DNA of 64,000 nucleotides, from the NCBI GenBank assembly GCA_905479495.1, contig CAJQMR010000008.1, positions 62,001 through 126,000 on the forward strand, written 5' to 3'. Both the position numbers and the translations under genes were made by a program. This document shows positions 16,056 through 24,075 of this stretch, one piece after another; position 1 is the stretch's first letter; every line of letters starts with the position of its first letter. Source of the DNA: an uncultured Anaerolineae bacterium (GTDB lineage: Bacteria > Chloroflexota > Anaerolineae > Promineifilales > Promineifilaceae). Below the pieces are notes generated by a model that was not told the origin of the DNA, searched no databases, and saw only the letters and a list, made by a program, of their open reading frames with translations.

Positions 16056-16424
16056 ATGAGATCTGAAACGTTTGCTTTACCAATGATGTATGGTGATCAT
16101 CACGTATTGGAAGTTCGCCAGTTGCTTAATTCCCTCCCCGGTATCGAAAATGTATATGCCAGCAGTGGTTTCCAGATTGTTGAGGTGACCTACGATGAAT
16201 CGCAGGTAGACAAAGAAACAATCCAGTCCACGCTGGCCGATGCTGGTTATTTGGAAGAATTATCCATCCCCATCGAGATTGGCAGCAGTCCGGCCCATGA
16301 AAATGGTAAACCGTTCTTCCGCCATACGGCCGTTTTCACCCAAACCGGCCAATCCATCAGCTTTACCCAGGATGTGCCCGAGGTGCAACGGCCGTTGTGG
16401 CCCTGTCCCGGCATTAAACAGTAA
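16056..16424 (+). CDS. HMA-like small protein lacking the CxxC metal motif
   Basis: A 122-residue protein whose first 75 residues follow the heavy-metal-associated ferredoxin-like fold: a beta strand, a helix (LEVRQLLNSLPGIENVYAS), strands (QIVEVTYDES) and a second helix (ETIQSTLADAGYLEEL). The metal-binding MxCxxC loop is missing (MMYGDHHVLEV instead; the histidines could bind metal). The C-terminal 45 residues look flexible and end in WPCPGIKQ. It is the first gene of the carbonyl-branch operon, directly before cooS, so a role in nickel or metal handling for CODH is possible but unproven. Confidence 0.55.
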   Translation: MRSETFALPMMYGDHHVLEVRQLLNSLPGIENVYASSGFQIVEVTYDESQVDKETIQSTLADAGYLEELSIPIEIGSSPAHENGKPFFRHTAVFTQTGQSISFTQDVPEVQRPLWPCPGIKQ

Positions 16425-16515
16425 TCGGTAAGCGGTAATCCGTAAACGGTAAACAGTAATCGGTAATGGCGCAATTGACCGACCACCGATTACCGACCAC
16501 CGATTACCGACCACC
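16425..16515. repeat. GGTAATCGGTAA-type intergenic repeat (family A, copy 1)
   Basis: The gap before cooS is filled by tandem-like GTAATCGGTAA / CCGATTACCG units, several in each orientation, which can fold into hairpins. The 3' edge touches the CAGGAG ribosome site of cooS. Related copies are at 18551, 22551, 28105 and 29577. Confidence 0.8.
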
Positions 16516-16528
16516 AGGAGAACCCCCT

Positions 16529-18544
16529 ATGGCTAAAAAAATGCGTACGCCAGAAGAAAGAACCATCGATCCGGCGGCCCAGCAAATGCTTATCCGTGCT
16601 GATGAGCTGGCAGTGGGTACCGCCTTTAGCCGTGCCGACAACATGTCGCCCTGCAACATTGGCTCGGCCGGAATGTGCTGCAAAATTTGTGGGATGGGTC
16701 CCTGCCGCCTGACCAAAGAAGGGGACACCGGCGTTTGTGGGGCCACCATCGACACGATTCAGGCGCGTAACCTGATCCGGGCTATTGCCGCTGGAGCCGC
16801 TGCCCATTCGGATCACGGCCGTGACATGGCCTTTATCCTCAAAGCCGTAGCCAACGGTGAAACCGAAGGTTACCGCATCCGTGATGTGGCCAAGCTGCGC
16901 ATCGTCGCCCAGAAATCTGGCATCGAGATCGAAGATCGTCCGCCAGAAGAGATTGCCAATGATCTGGCCGACCTATACATCGCCCAATTTGGACAACAAA
17001 AAGGAGAGGTGGTGGTTGCCAACCGCGCTCCCGAGAAGCGACTCAAACTTTGGCGTGATTTGAACGTTGTGCCACGCGGTATCGACCGTGAAGTGGTGGA
17101 AGCCCTGCATCGCACTCACATTGGCGATGACCAGGATCCGGAACATATTCTCAACCACGCCGTGCGCACGGCGTTAGCCGATGGTTGGGGCGGCAGTATG
17201 ATAGCGACTGATGTCTCGGACATTCTCTTTGGTACGCCTGCTCCCATTTTGGGTGAGGCTAACCTGGGTGTCTTGAAGGACGATATGGTCAACGTCATTG
17301 TTCATGGCCATGAACCAACCTTGAGCCAGATGATTGTGGCCGCTTCCCAGGACCCAGAAATTATTGAATATGCTAAAAAGGCGGGGGCCAAAGGTGTCAA
17401 TCTGGCCGGGATTTGCTGTACGGCCAACGAAATTTTGATGCGCCAGGGCATTCCCGCTGCCGGTAACTTCCTGCATCAAGAGTTGTCTATTCTGACCGGT
17501 TCTGTTGAGGCGATGGTGGTCGATGTGCAGTGCATCATGCAGGCATTGGTAGGGCTGGCTGAGAAATTCCACACCAAAGTGATTACCACCTCACCCAAAG
17601 TGAAAATTAAAGGCGCTACCCATATTGAGTTTGATGAACATCATGCCCTGACCACGGCCAAGAAAATTCTCAAGGTAGCCATTGACAATTACGCCAATCG
17701 TGGCCAGACTGAAATTCCCCAAGTGAAAGAAAAGCTGATTCCTGGTTTCTCCCATGAATATATCAATTACATGCTAGGTGGCAGCTACCGGGGTTCGTTC
17801 CGGCCGCTGAATGATGCGATTCGCGACGGCCGTATTCGTGGTGTGGCGGCCATTGTCGGTTGTAACAATCCACGCAGCAAGCAGGATTATTTGCATGTCA
17901 AAGTGACTCGCGACCTGCTGAAGCAAGACGTGCTCGTTGTGGAAACCGGCTGCGGGGCGATTGCTGCTGCCAAGCTGGGGCTGCTGCTGGGGGAAGCTGG
18001 CCTGGACCAGGTGGGTCCCGGCCTGCGTGAAGTGTGTGAAACCATCGGTATTCCACCGGTGCTGCACATGGGTTCCTGCGTAGACAACACCCGCATCCTC
18101 ACTGTGCTCACGCAAATGGTGGAAGAAGGCGGCCTGGGCGAGGACATCGATCAAATCCCGGCCGTGGGTCTGGCCCCGGAATGGATGAGTGAAAAGGCAC
18201 TGGCCATTGGCACTTACTGCATGGCCTCTGGCGCTTACGTCATGTTTGGTGGCTCCTCACCGGTGGGCGGTATGCCAGACAAGGTTAGCGACAGTGACGC
18301 CGTCTCTCATTACATCAGCCAAGGGTGGGAAGAGATGTACGGTGGCAAAATGGAATTTGTAGCCGACCCGGATGAGATGGTGCGGCGTACCCTGGCCCAC
18401 ATCGACAAAAAACGGGAAGCACTGGGCTTACGGCCGTACAAACCAGAAAACTTCGGCGACAGCGGCGACGACCGCATGTTGGCCCTGGAAGATCTGCCAT
18501 TTGCCGAACGCCGCGAAGCCCTTTACGGCGTCGCAGCGGACTAA
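16529..18544 (+). CDS. cooS: Anaerobic Ni-Fe carbon monoxide dehydrogenase catalytic subunit
   Basis: A 671-residue CODH that interconverts CO2 and CO in the carbonyl branch. The N-terminal cysteines for the D and B clusters are C42, C50, C51, C54, C59 and C70, nearly the spacing known from CODH II. C-cluster regions are visible: GICCTANE, GCNNPR, ETGCGAIAAAKLG, HMGSCVDNTRI and GTYCMASGAYVMFGG. The start at 16529 is chosen over an upstream ATG because family similarity begins here and CAGGAG lies just ahead. It is followed by the acetyl-CoA synthase fusion, so it should work as the CODH half of a CODH/ACS complex. Electrons would be exchanged with ferredoxin; no CooF-type partner gene is next to it. 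Confidence 0.95.
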   Translation: MAKKMRTPEERTIDPAAQQMLIRADELAVGTAFSRADNMSPCNIGSAGMCCKICGMGPCRLTKEGDTGVCGATIDTIQARNLIRAIAAGAAAHSDHGRDMAFILKAVANGETEGYRIRDVAKLRIVAQKSGIEIEDRPPEEIANDLADLYIAQFGQQKGEVVVANRAPEKRLKLWRDLNVVPRGIDREVVEALHRTHIGDDQDPEHILNHAVRTALADGWGGSMIATDVSDILFGTPAPILGEANLGVLKDDMVNVIVHGHEPTLSQMIVAASQDPEIIEYAKKAGAKGVNLAGICCTANEILMRQGIPAAGNFLHQELSILTGSVEAMVVDVQCIMQALVGLAEKFHTKVITTSPKVKIKGATHIEFDEHHALTTAKKILKVAIDNYANRGQTEIPQVKEKLIPGFSHEYINYMLGGSYRGSFRPLNDAIRDGRIRGVAAIVGCNNPRSKQDYLHVKVTRDLLKQDVLVVETGCGAIAAAKLGLLLGEAGLDQVGPGLREVCETIGIPPVLHMGSCVDNTRILTVLTQMVEEGGLGEDIDQIPAVGLAPEWMSEKALAIGTYCMASGAYVMFGGSSPVGGMPDKVSDSDAVSHYISQGWEEMYGGKMEFVADPDEMVRRTLAHIDKKREALGLRPYKPENFGDSGDDRMLALEDLPFAERREALYGVAAD

Positions 18545-18550
18545 CAGTTG

Positions 18551-18606
18551 CCGGTAATCGGTAAACGGTTTCTGCTTACTGATTACCGAATACCGATTAC
18601 CGAAAC
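18551..18606. repeat. GGTAATCGGTAA-type intergenic repeat (family A, copy 2)
   Basis: Fills the gap between cooS and the acsB-acsD gene. One arm has CGGTAATCGG, the other CCGAATACCGATTACCG, giving an imperfect hairpin. It runs straight into the ACGGAGG ribosome site of the next gene. Confidence 0.8.
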
Positions 18607-18615
18607 GGAGGAACT

Positions 18616-21600
18616 ATGTCTAAATACATAGCCACAAGAGCCATCCGGGGTGCCAATGCCCTGGTTTATGAAGCAGACATCATGTTGAAAAGGGCGCTGG
18701 CCGAAAAAGGGCCGGATACGCCAGTGGCTTTTCCTAATACCGCTTATTACCTGCCGCTTATTTATGGCATGACTGGTGAGAAGGTAGAAACGCTGGCCGA
18801 TTTGCAGCCCGCGCTGCACCATGCTCGTGAACTGCTGCACCCGCTGCCCTCCGCCCATAATTGGACTCCTTACCTGGGTGAGACACTGGACAGCGGTATG
18901 TCCACGCTAATCGCCGCCGAAGTCATTGAGGCGATTCGCTTTGTGTATGGCAGGCAGCCGGAGCGGCTGCCTGATTTTGCCCTGGCGGGCGGCACCGCGT
19001 ATGGCAGCAACGGCAACAGCCTCATGGGTCATCTCAACGGCCCGATTGATGATATTCAGCTGCGCTCGTGGGGGATTGCTTTGGTAGACGGCCGTATGCC
19101 CGGATTCGCCGCCATCGTGGGCTGTGCCAAATCCAACGAAGTCGCTGTGAAGCTGGTGCGTGAGCTGCAGCGGCGCAATATTCTTACCTTTTTGTCGGGC
19201 AACGTGAACGGCCGTTCCATTATCCACCAACTGCAAGAAGAAGGGGTGGAACTAGGGTACGACACCTACACCGTCCCCTTTGGCACCGACACCATTAGTG
19301 CCATTTACGCCCTCGGCTTTGCTACCCGCTCGGCGCTGACCTTTGGCGGCCTCAAAGCGGGGCAGGCGCGCGACATTCTCATGTACAACAAAGAGCGTGT
19401 CTACGCCTTTGTCCTGGCCCTGGGCGAGGTGGATGATCTGAAATATGCGGCAGCGGCCGGAGCCATCAACTTTGGCTTCCCCGTCATTGCCGACACGGTG
19501 ATTCCCGAAATTTTGCCGACCGGCATTACCACCTACGAACACGTTGTTTCCATGCCCTTTAACGAAATTGACGGGGCCGACGACCTGGAACGGGCCGAAC
19601 GACTCGTGCAAAAGTGCATCGAGATTCGTGGTGTCAAAATTAAGATGACGGACGTGCCGGTGCCCGTGCCTTATGGCTCCGCTTTTGAAGGCGAAGTGGT
19701 GCGCAAAGCTGACATGCGCGTGGAGTTTGGCGGCAAAGGTTCTCGCTGCTTTGAATATTTGCACATGGCCGATATGGACGCCGTGACTGACGGCAAAATT
19801 GAGATTGTTGGTTCAGACTTTACCGATGTGCCGGATAAGGGGTCGATGGACCTGGGCATCGTGGTGGAAGTGGCCGGGCGCGAGATGCAAAAAGATTTTG
19901 AACCGGTGCTGGAGCGGCAAATCCATTACTTTATCAATGGCGCGTCTGGCATTCAGCACATCGGCCAGCGTGACATCGCCTGGATTCGCATCTCCACCGC
20001 TGCTGCCGAAAAAGGGTTTGACCTGAATCACTTTGGCAAGATTTTGCACGCCCGCTTCCATGCCGAATTTGGCGCGATTGTGGATAAGGTGCAGGTGACC
20101 CTTTACACCGATCCAGAACCGCTGGCGGAATGGTTGGAGAAGGCGCGCGAAGCGTACAACTTCCGCAACCAGCGTTTGGCCGATTTGACGGATACGGCCG
20201 TCAACGAATTCTACTCCTGCACCCTTTGCCAAAGCTTTGCCCCTGACCATGTCTGCATTGTCAGCCCAGAGCGACTGGGTTTGTGCGGTGCCTACAACTG
20301 GCTGGACTGCAAAGCCAGCTACAGCATCAACCCCACTGGCCCCAACCAGCCGATCAAGCTGGGCAAACTGATCGATGAAGAGCGCGGCTACTGGACAGGT
20401 ACTCTTGCATATGCCAAACAAGGTTCACATGGCGCTGTGCAGGACGTTTCCATGTACAGCATCATGGAAAACCCGATGACCGCCTGCGGCTGCTTCGAAT
20501 GCATCGTCATGTACATTCCCGAAGTGGAAGGCGTGATGGTGGTTAGCCGGGAAGATGTGGGCATGACCCCGGCAGGTATGAAGTTCAGCACCCTGGCCGG
20601 TATGGCTGGCGGTGGTGTGCAAACGCCCGGTGTGATGGGCGTCGGTAAATATTACCTGGTCAGCCCCAAGTTTATTTCGGCTGATGGCGGCTTCAAGCGC
20701 GTGGTGTGGATGAGCAAGGTCATCAAAGAAACGATGGCCGACGAATTGCAGCACGTTGCCGAGCGGGAAGGCATTCCTGACCTGATCGACCGCATTGGGG
20801 ATGGTGACAAAATTACGACGGTGGAACAGTTGGAAGATTGGGTGGAAGAAGTTCGCCATCCAGTGCTGGAAATGGGCCCAATGGTGCGTGAACCGGCCGA
20901 ACTGCCCGAACCAGATGACGATGTGATGACGCAGGCAACGGCCGTTGTCGAAGAAGCCATGAGTAAAGAATTAGCCACAGAGGTCACAGAGGAAAAAGAG
21001 GTGGAAGAGGTACAGGTATCGGCAAAAACTGAAGCACCTGCCGAGCCACCCAAACCCGTCGAGCCTGAGCCAGTTAAACCAAAGATGGCCCAGCCTGTTG
21101 AGGAAAAACCAAAATTAACCGCAGAGAGTGCGGAGGTCGCGGAGAAAAAAGAGCCAGAAACTCCTCAATCTCCAATCTCCAATCTCCAGTCTCCAAGTAC
21201 ACAGGCGGAGATTTTGCAGCAGGCCCAGGACGCGGCGCTGCGCCAGGCCCAGGCGTTGCAGCAAGCGGCCAGCGAAGCGCTGCGCCAGGCAGAATTGCTG
21301 AGCAAAGCGCGTGAAATGGCCGTCCAACCTACTTCGCCCACCGAGGCTGTGGAGTCGCTGCGCCAGGCGCTGCAGGCAGCATTGGGAGCTCTGGGCGGCA
21401 CGCCGCCAGTTGTCACCGTGACGCCACAAGTTGCGCCAGCAGCGCCCCCGGCACCTGTCAAAGAAGTGGCACCACCACCGGCTCCTGAACCGGCTGCCGA
21501 GAAGGTGGCACCTCCTCCCGTTGCTAAGGCACCGGAGCCAAAGATTGCCCCAGCACCGTCGGTCCCGAAACCGCAACCGCTGACTCCTGACACTGCATGG

Positions 21601-22560
21601 TTAGCGGACGGCACGAAAACCCCGCTGGCCAAGGAAAAATGGACGGGGAAGGTGCGCGAAATCACCCTGGGTGCTACCAAGGAACAAGGCGGCACGCGTG
21701 CCAAAACGGTAACCGTTGGCGGTGAAACGGCGATGCCTTTCATGGACTTTGAAGGCGTCACACCGCATCCGCCGGTGATTGTACTGGAGATTGCCGATAG
21801 TCAACCGGATTGGTCGCCATTGCTGCTGGAAGCCTGGGGCGACGTGGTTAACGACCCGGCGCAGTGGGCGCAGGCGGCTGAGAAAGCAGGCGCGGATTTG
21901 CTTCGACTGACATTGGGTTTAGAGAATACGCCGGAAACGGCCGTCTCCACCGTCAAATCTGTACTATCAGCTACCGGACTGCCGCTTGTAGTGGTTGGAC
22001 CCGGCCAGGCTGACAAAGATAACGAACTGCTCGTGCCCATCGCCGATGCTTGCAAGGGCGAACGACTGCTGTTGGGCATCTGTGAAGACAAGAATTACCG
22101 CACCATCGTGGCCGGAGCCATGGCCAATGATCATCTGGTCATTGCCCGCACAGCGATGGATGTGAATCTGGCCAAGCAGCTCAACATCCTCATTAGCGAC
22201 ATGGGTATGCCGCTGGATCGCGTCATCATGGACCCGACGACAGGCGCGCTGGGTTACGGCTTCGAGTATGGCTACTCCGTGATGGAGCGGCTGCGGCTGG
22301 CGGCTCTGCAAGGCGACAGCATGACCCAACTGCCGATGCTGGTCACTCCCGGCGAAGAGTGCTGGAAGACCAAGGAAGCCAAAGTCGGCAGCGGCGTGCC
22401 AGAAGCGTGGGGTGATTGGCAAGAACGTGCCATCACCTGGGAAACGCTTACGGCCGTCATGCTCATCGAATCCGGTGCCAACATCGTCACCCTGCGCCAC
22501 CCCGAAAGCGTGATTAGGGTGCAGGCGGCGATTGATGACCTTATGAATGGTAAGCAGTAA
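18616..22560 (+). CDS. acsB-acsD: Acetyl-CoA synthase fused to corrinoid iron-sulfur protein small subunit (AcsB-AcsD)
   Basis: A 1314-residue fusion. Residues 1 to about 757 are acetyl-CoA synthase including the N-terminal CODH-contact domain. A-cluster ligands are all present: C535, C538, C547, C557 for the 4Fe-4S cluster and C624-G-C626 for the nickels, with the same spacing as Moorella AcsB (506, 509, 518, 528, 595-597). Residues about 1000-1314 are the TIM-barrel corrinoid protein small subunit (AcsD/CdhD), with PPVIVLEI, ADLLRLTLG and MDPTTGALGYGFEY. Between them lies a 230-240-residue linker: acidic and Pro/Ala-rich stretches plus a Gln/Ala-rich predicted helix (about 862-925). Parts of the linker are encoded by dispersed repeats. 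The fusion would tether the methyl donor to the synthase. I know these as separate genes in acetogens. Confidence 0.93.
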   Translation: MSKYIATRAIRGANALVYEADIMLKRALAEKGPDTPVAFPNTAYYLPLIYGMTGEKVETLADLQPALHHARELLHPLPSAHNWTPYLGETLDSGMSTLIAAEVIEAIRFVYGRQPERLPDFALAGGTAYGSNGNSLMGHLNGPIDDIQLRSWGIALVDGRMPGFAAIVGCAKSNEVAVKLVRELQRRNILTFLSGNVNGRSIIHQLQEEGVELGYDTYTVPFGTDTISAIYALGFATRSALTFGGLKAGQARDILMYNKERVYAFVLALGEVDDLKYAAAAGAINFGFPVIADTVIPEILPTGITTYEHVVSMPFNEIDGADDLERAERLVQKCIEIRGVKIKMTDVPVPVPYGSAFEGEVVRKADMRVEFGGKGSRCFEYLHMADMDAVTDGKIEIVGSDFTDVPDKGSMDLGIVVEVAGREMQKDFEPVLERQIHYFINGASGIQHIGQRDIAWIRISTAAAEKGFDLNHFGKILHARFHAEFGAIVDKVQVTLYTDPEPLAEWLEKAREAYNFRNQRLADLTDTAVNEFYSCTLCQSFAPDHVCIVSPERLGLCGAYNWLDCKASYSINPTGPNQPIKLGKLIDEERGYWTGTLAYAKQGSHGAVQDVSMYSIMENPMTACGCFECIVMYIPEVEGVMVVSREDVGMTPAGMKFSTLAGMAGGGVQTPGVMGVGKYYLVSPKFISADGGFKRVVWMSKVIKETMADELQHVAEREGIPDLIDRIGDGDKITTVEQLEDWVEEVRHPVLEMGPMVREPAELPEPDDDVMTQATAVVEEAMSKELATEVTEEKEVEEVQVSAKTEAPAEPPKPVEPEPVKPKMAQPVEEKPKLTAESAEVAEKKEPETPQSPISNLQSPSTQAEILQQAQDAALRQAQALQQAASEALRQAELLSKAREMAVQPTSPTEAVESLRQALQAALGALGGTPPVVTVTPQVAPAAPPAPVKEVAPPPAPEPAAEKVAPPPVAKAPEPKIAPAPSVPKPQPLTPDTAWLADGTKTPLAKEKWTGKVREITLGATKEQGGTRAKTVTVGGETAMPFMDFEGVTPHPPVIVLEIADSQPDWSPLLLEAWGDVVNDPAQWAQAAEKAGADLLRLTLGLENTPETAVSTVKSVLSATGLPLVVVGPGQADKDNELLVPIADACKGERLLLGICEDKNYRTIVAGAMANDHLVIARTAMDVNLAKQLNILISDMGMPLDRVIMDPTTGALGYGFEYGYSVMERLRLAALQGDSMTQLPMLVTPGEECWKTKEAKVGSGVPEAWGDWQERAITWETLTAVMLIESGANIVTLRHPESVIRVQAAIDDLMNGKQ
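20971..21000 (+). repeat. CACAGAGG-type repeat inside the acsB-acsD linker (family E, copy 1)
   Basis: AGCCACAGAGGTCACAGAGG plus AAAAAGAGG, a unit that has the look of an intergenic element, here translated in frame as LATEVTEEKEVEE. A diverged second copy lies at 21118-21153. Confidence 0.55.
21118..21153 (+). repeat. CGCAGAG-type repeat inside the acsB-acsD linker (family E, copy 2)
   Basis: ACCGCAGAGAGTGCGGAGG followed by TCGCGGAGAAAAAAGAG, translated as LTAESAEVAEKKE. It shares the period and purine-rich end of the copy at 20971-21000 and precedes a family B repeat. Confidence 0.5.
21161..21196 (+). repeat. CAATCTC-type repeat inside the acsB-acsD linker (family B, copy 1)
   Basis: Four consecutive CAATCTC/CAGTCTC units, read as PQSPISNLQSPS in the linker. 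The same unit occurs in the AcsV gene (24919-24986), at the end of the first cooC (33641-33671) and after uvrC (56854-56898). Confidence 0.7.
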
Positions 22561-22631
22561 TCAGTGAACAGTAATCAGAAACTCAGTTCATAACGAGACT
22601 GAATACTGATTACTGAAAACTGAATACTGAA
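22551..22631. repeat. CAGTAATCAG-type intergenic repeat (family A, copy 3)
   Basis: Variant of family A with CAGTAATCAG in one arm and CTGATTACTG in the other, where other copies have CGGTAATCGG and CCGATTACCG. The paired changes keep the stem. It includes the last codons and stop of acsB-acsD and ends at the ACGGAG ribosome site of acsC. Confidence 0.75.
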
Positions 22632-22646
22632 AAAACGGAGTAAAAA

Positions 22647-23978
22647 ATGGCTCTTTCAGGCATTCAAATTTACAAGATGCTGCCCCAAACAAACTGCAAG
22701 GAGTGCGGCTTTCCCACCTGTCTGGCTTTTGCCATGAAGCTGGCGGCCAAGCAGGTGGAACTTTCCCTTTGCCCTACAGTTAGCGAGGAGGCCAAGGCGC
22801 AGCTTTCTGAAGCGGCCGCGCCGCCGGTACGGCCGATTACCCTCAAGTCTAACGGCTACGAAGTGCTGTCTGGCAATGAAGTGGTGATGTTTCGGCATGA
22901 AAAGAAATTCTTCAGTCCCACCGGCCTCTTCTTACGAGTCTACGACAACCAACCGGTTGAGCCAGTGCGGCAGGCGGTGCAGGCCGTGGCCGACTACACT
23001 GTCGATTACGTGGGGATTGACCTGAGTTGGGATGGCATTGCGGTGCAGGCGAATGGGGGTGATTTTGCGGCGGCGGTTACGGCCGTACGCGACGTTACCC
23101 ATCTCCCTCTCATCCTAATTGCCCCGCCAGGAACATTAAAAACAGCACTGCCCAACTTGGACGATGGCAAACTCATGTTGGCCTTTGCCGACGCTGACAA
23201 CTGGCAGGCGATGGCTGAACTGGCCAAAACCCATCAGGCAGCTCTGGCAGTGCAGGCCGGAACTCTCGACGAGATGGTGGCGCTGACCGAGAAGATTAAG
23301 GCAGCGGGCGTGGATGACATCGTGATCACACCGGCGCAGCGCGGCCTGCACGGCACGCTGCTGGCCAACAGCACCGCCCGCCGCATGGCCCTCAAGCAAA
23401 CCTTCCGCTCCCTGGGCTATCCCATCCTCAACGTGGCCGGTGATGCCATCACGCCACAAATGGAAACCATACTGGCGGCGCAGGCCATCGGTAAATACGG
23501 CGGCTTTGTTATTCTGGATCATTTTGCTCCGGAAACGGCCTATCCACTGCTGGTGCTGCGGCAAAACATCTACACCGACCCGCAAAAACCGATTCAGGTG
23601 CAGCCCGGACTGTATGAGATCAACAATCCCGGTCCAGACGACCCGGTTTTGGTGACCACTAACTTCTCCATCACTTACTTTAGCGTGGCCAACGAAGTGG
23701 AAAGCGCCGGGCTGCCCGCCTGGCTGCTGGTGACGGAGTCGGAAGGGATGAGCGTGTTGACAGCCTGGGCGGCGGGCAAGTTCGACGCCGAACGCATTGC
23801 CAAGGACGTGAAGCGCTTTGAAGTGGGCAACAAAGTGAACCGGAAGCGATTGGTGCTGCCGGGACACACGGCCGTTCTCTCCGGCGAGGTAGAAGAAGAG
23901 TTGCCTGGCTGGGAGATCAAAGTCGGTCCACGGGAAGCTGTGGATGTGCCCAAGTTTATGAAGCAGGTATTGGTGTAA
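22647..23978 (+). CDS. acsC: Corrinoid iron-sulfur protein large subunit (AcsC/CdhE)
   Basis: A 443-residue subunit that binds the cobamide and a low-potential 4Fe-4S cluster. The N-terminal cluster ligands C17, C20, C25 and C42 match the Moorella spacing. A TIM-barrel domain follows (about 60-320), then the C-terminal cobamide-binding domain (NNPGPDDPVLVTTNFSITYF, GMSVLTAWAAGKF, RKRLVLPGHTAVLSGEVEE, LPGWEIKVGPREA). It accepts a methyl group from methyl-THF through AcsE and passes it to the A-cluster of AcsB. Its small subunit is the C-terminal half of the upstream fusion protein. The ribosome site ACGGAG is embedded at the edge of a family A repeat. Confidence 0.95.
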   Translation: MALSGIQIYKMLPQTNCKECGFPTCLAFAMKLAAKQVELSLCPTVSEEAKAQLSEAAAPPVRPITLKSNGYEVLSGNEVVMFRHEKKFFSPTGLFLRVYDNQPVEPVRQAVQAVADYTVDYVGIDLSWDGIAVQANGGDFAAAVTAVRDVTHLPLILIAPPGTLKTALPNLDDGKLMLAFADADNWQAMAELAKTHQAALAVQAGTLDEMVALTEKIKAAGVDDIVITPAQRGLHGTLLANSTARRMALKQTFRSLGYPILNVAGDAITPQMETILAAQAIGKYGGFVILDHFAPETAYPLLVLRQNIYTDPQKPIQVQPGLYEINNPGPDDPVLVTTNFSITYFSVANEVESAGLPAWLLVTESEGMSVLTAWAAGKFDAERIAKDVKRFEVGNKVNRKRLVLPGHTAVLSGEVEEELPGWEIKVGPREAVDVPKFMKQVLV

Positions 23979-23981
23979 CTG

Positions 23982-24062
23982 ACCCCCACCCTAACCCTCC
24001 CCCTCGCAGGGGGAGGGAACTGACTCCCTCTCCCTTGAGGGAGAGGGCTGGGGTGAGGGTGA
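23982..24062. repeat. CCCTCACCCC-type intergenic hairpin repeat (family C, copy 1)
   Basis: CCCCCACCCTAACCCTCCCC with CTCGCAGGGGGAGGG, then CTCCCTCTCCCTTGAGGGAG and a GGGCTGGGGTGAGGGTGAG arm. Two nested strong inverted repeats fill the acsC-acsV gap. A close relative is at 30609-30690. Confidence 0.8.
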
Positions 24063-24075
24063 GACAAAACAAAAT

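Noticed and set aside
16425-16515. Repeated GGTAATCGG/CCGATTACCG units as a CRISPR array
   Set aside because: Units are short, face both directions, have no regular unique spacers and no cas genes are nearby.
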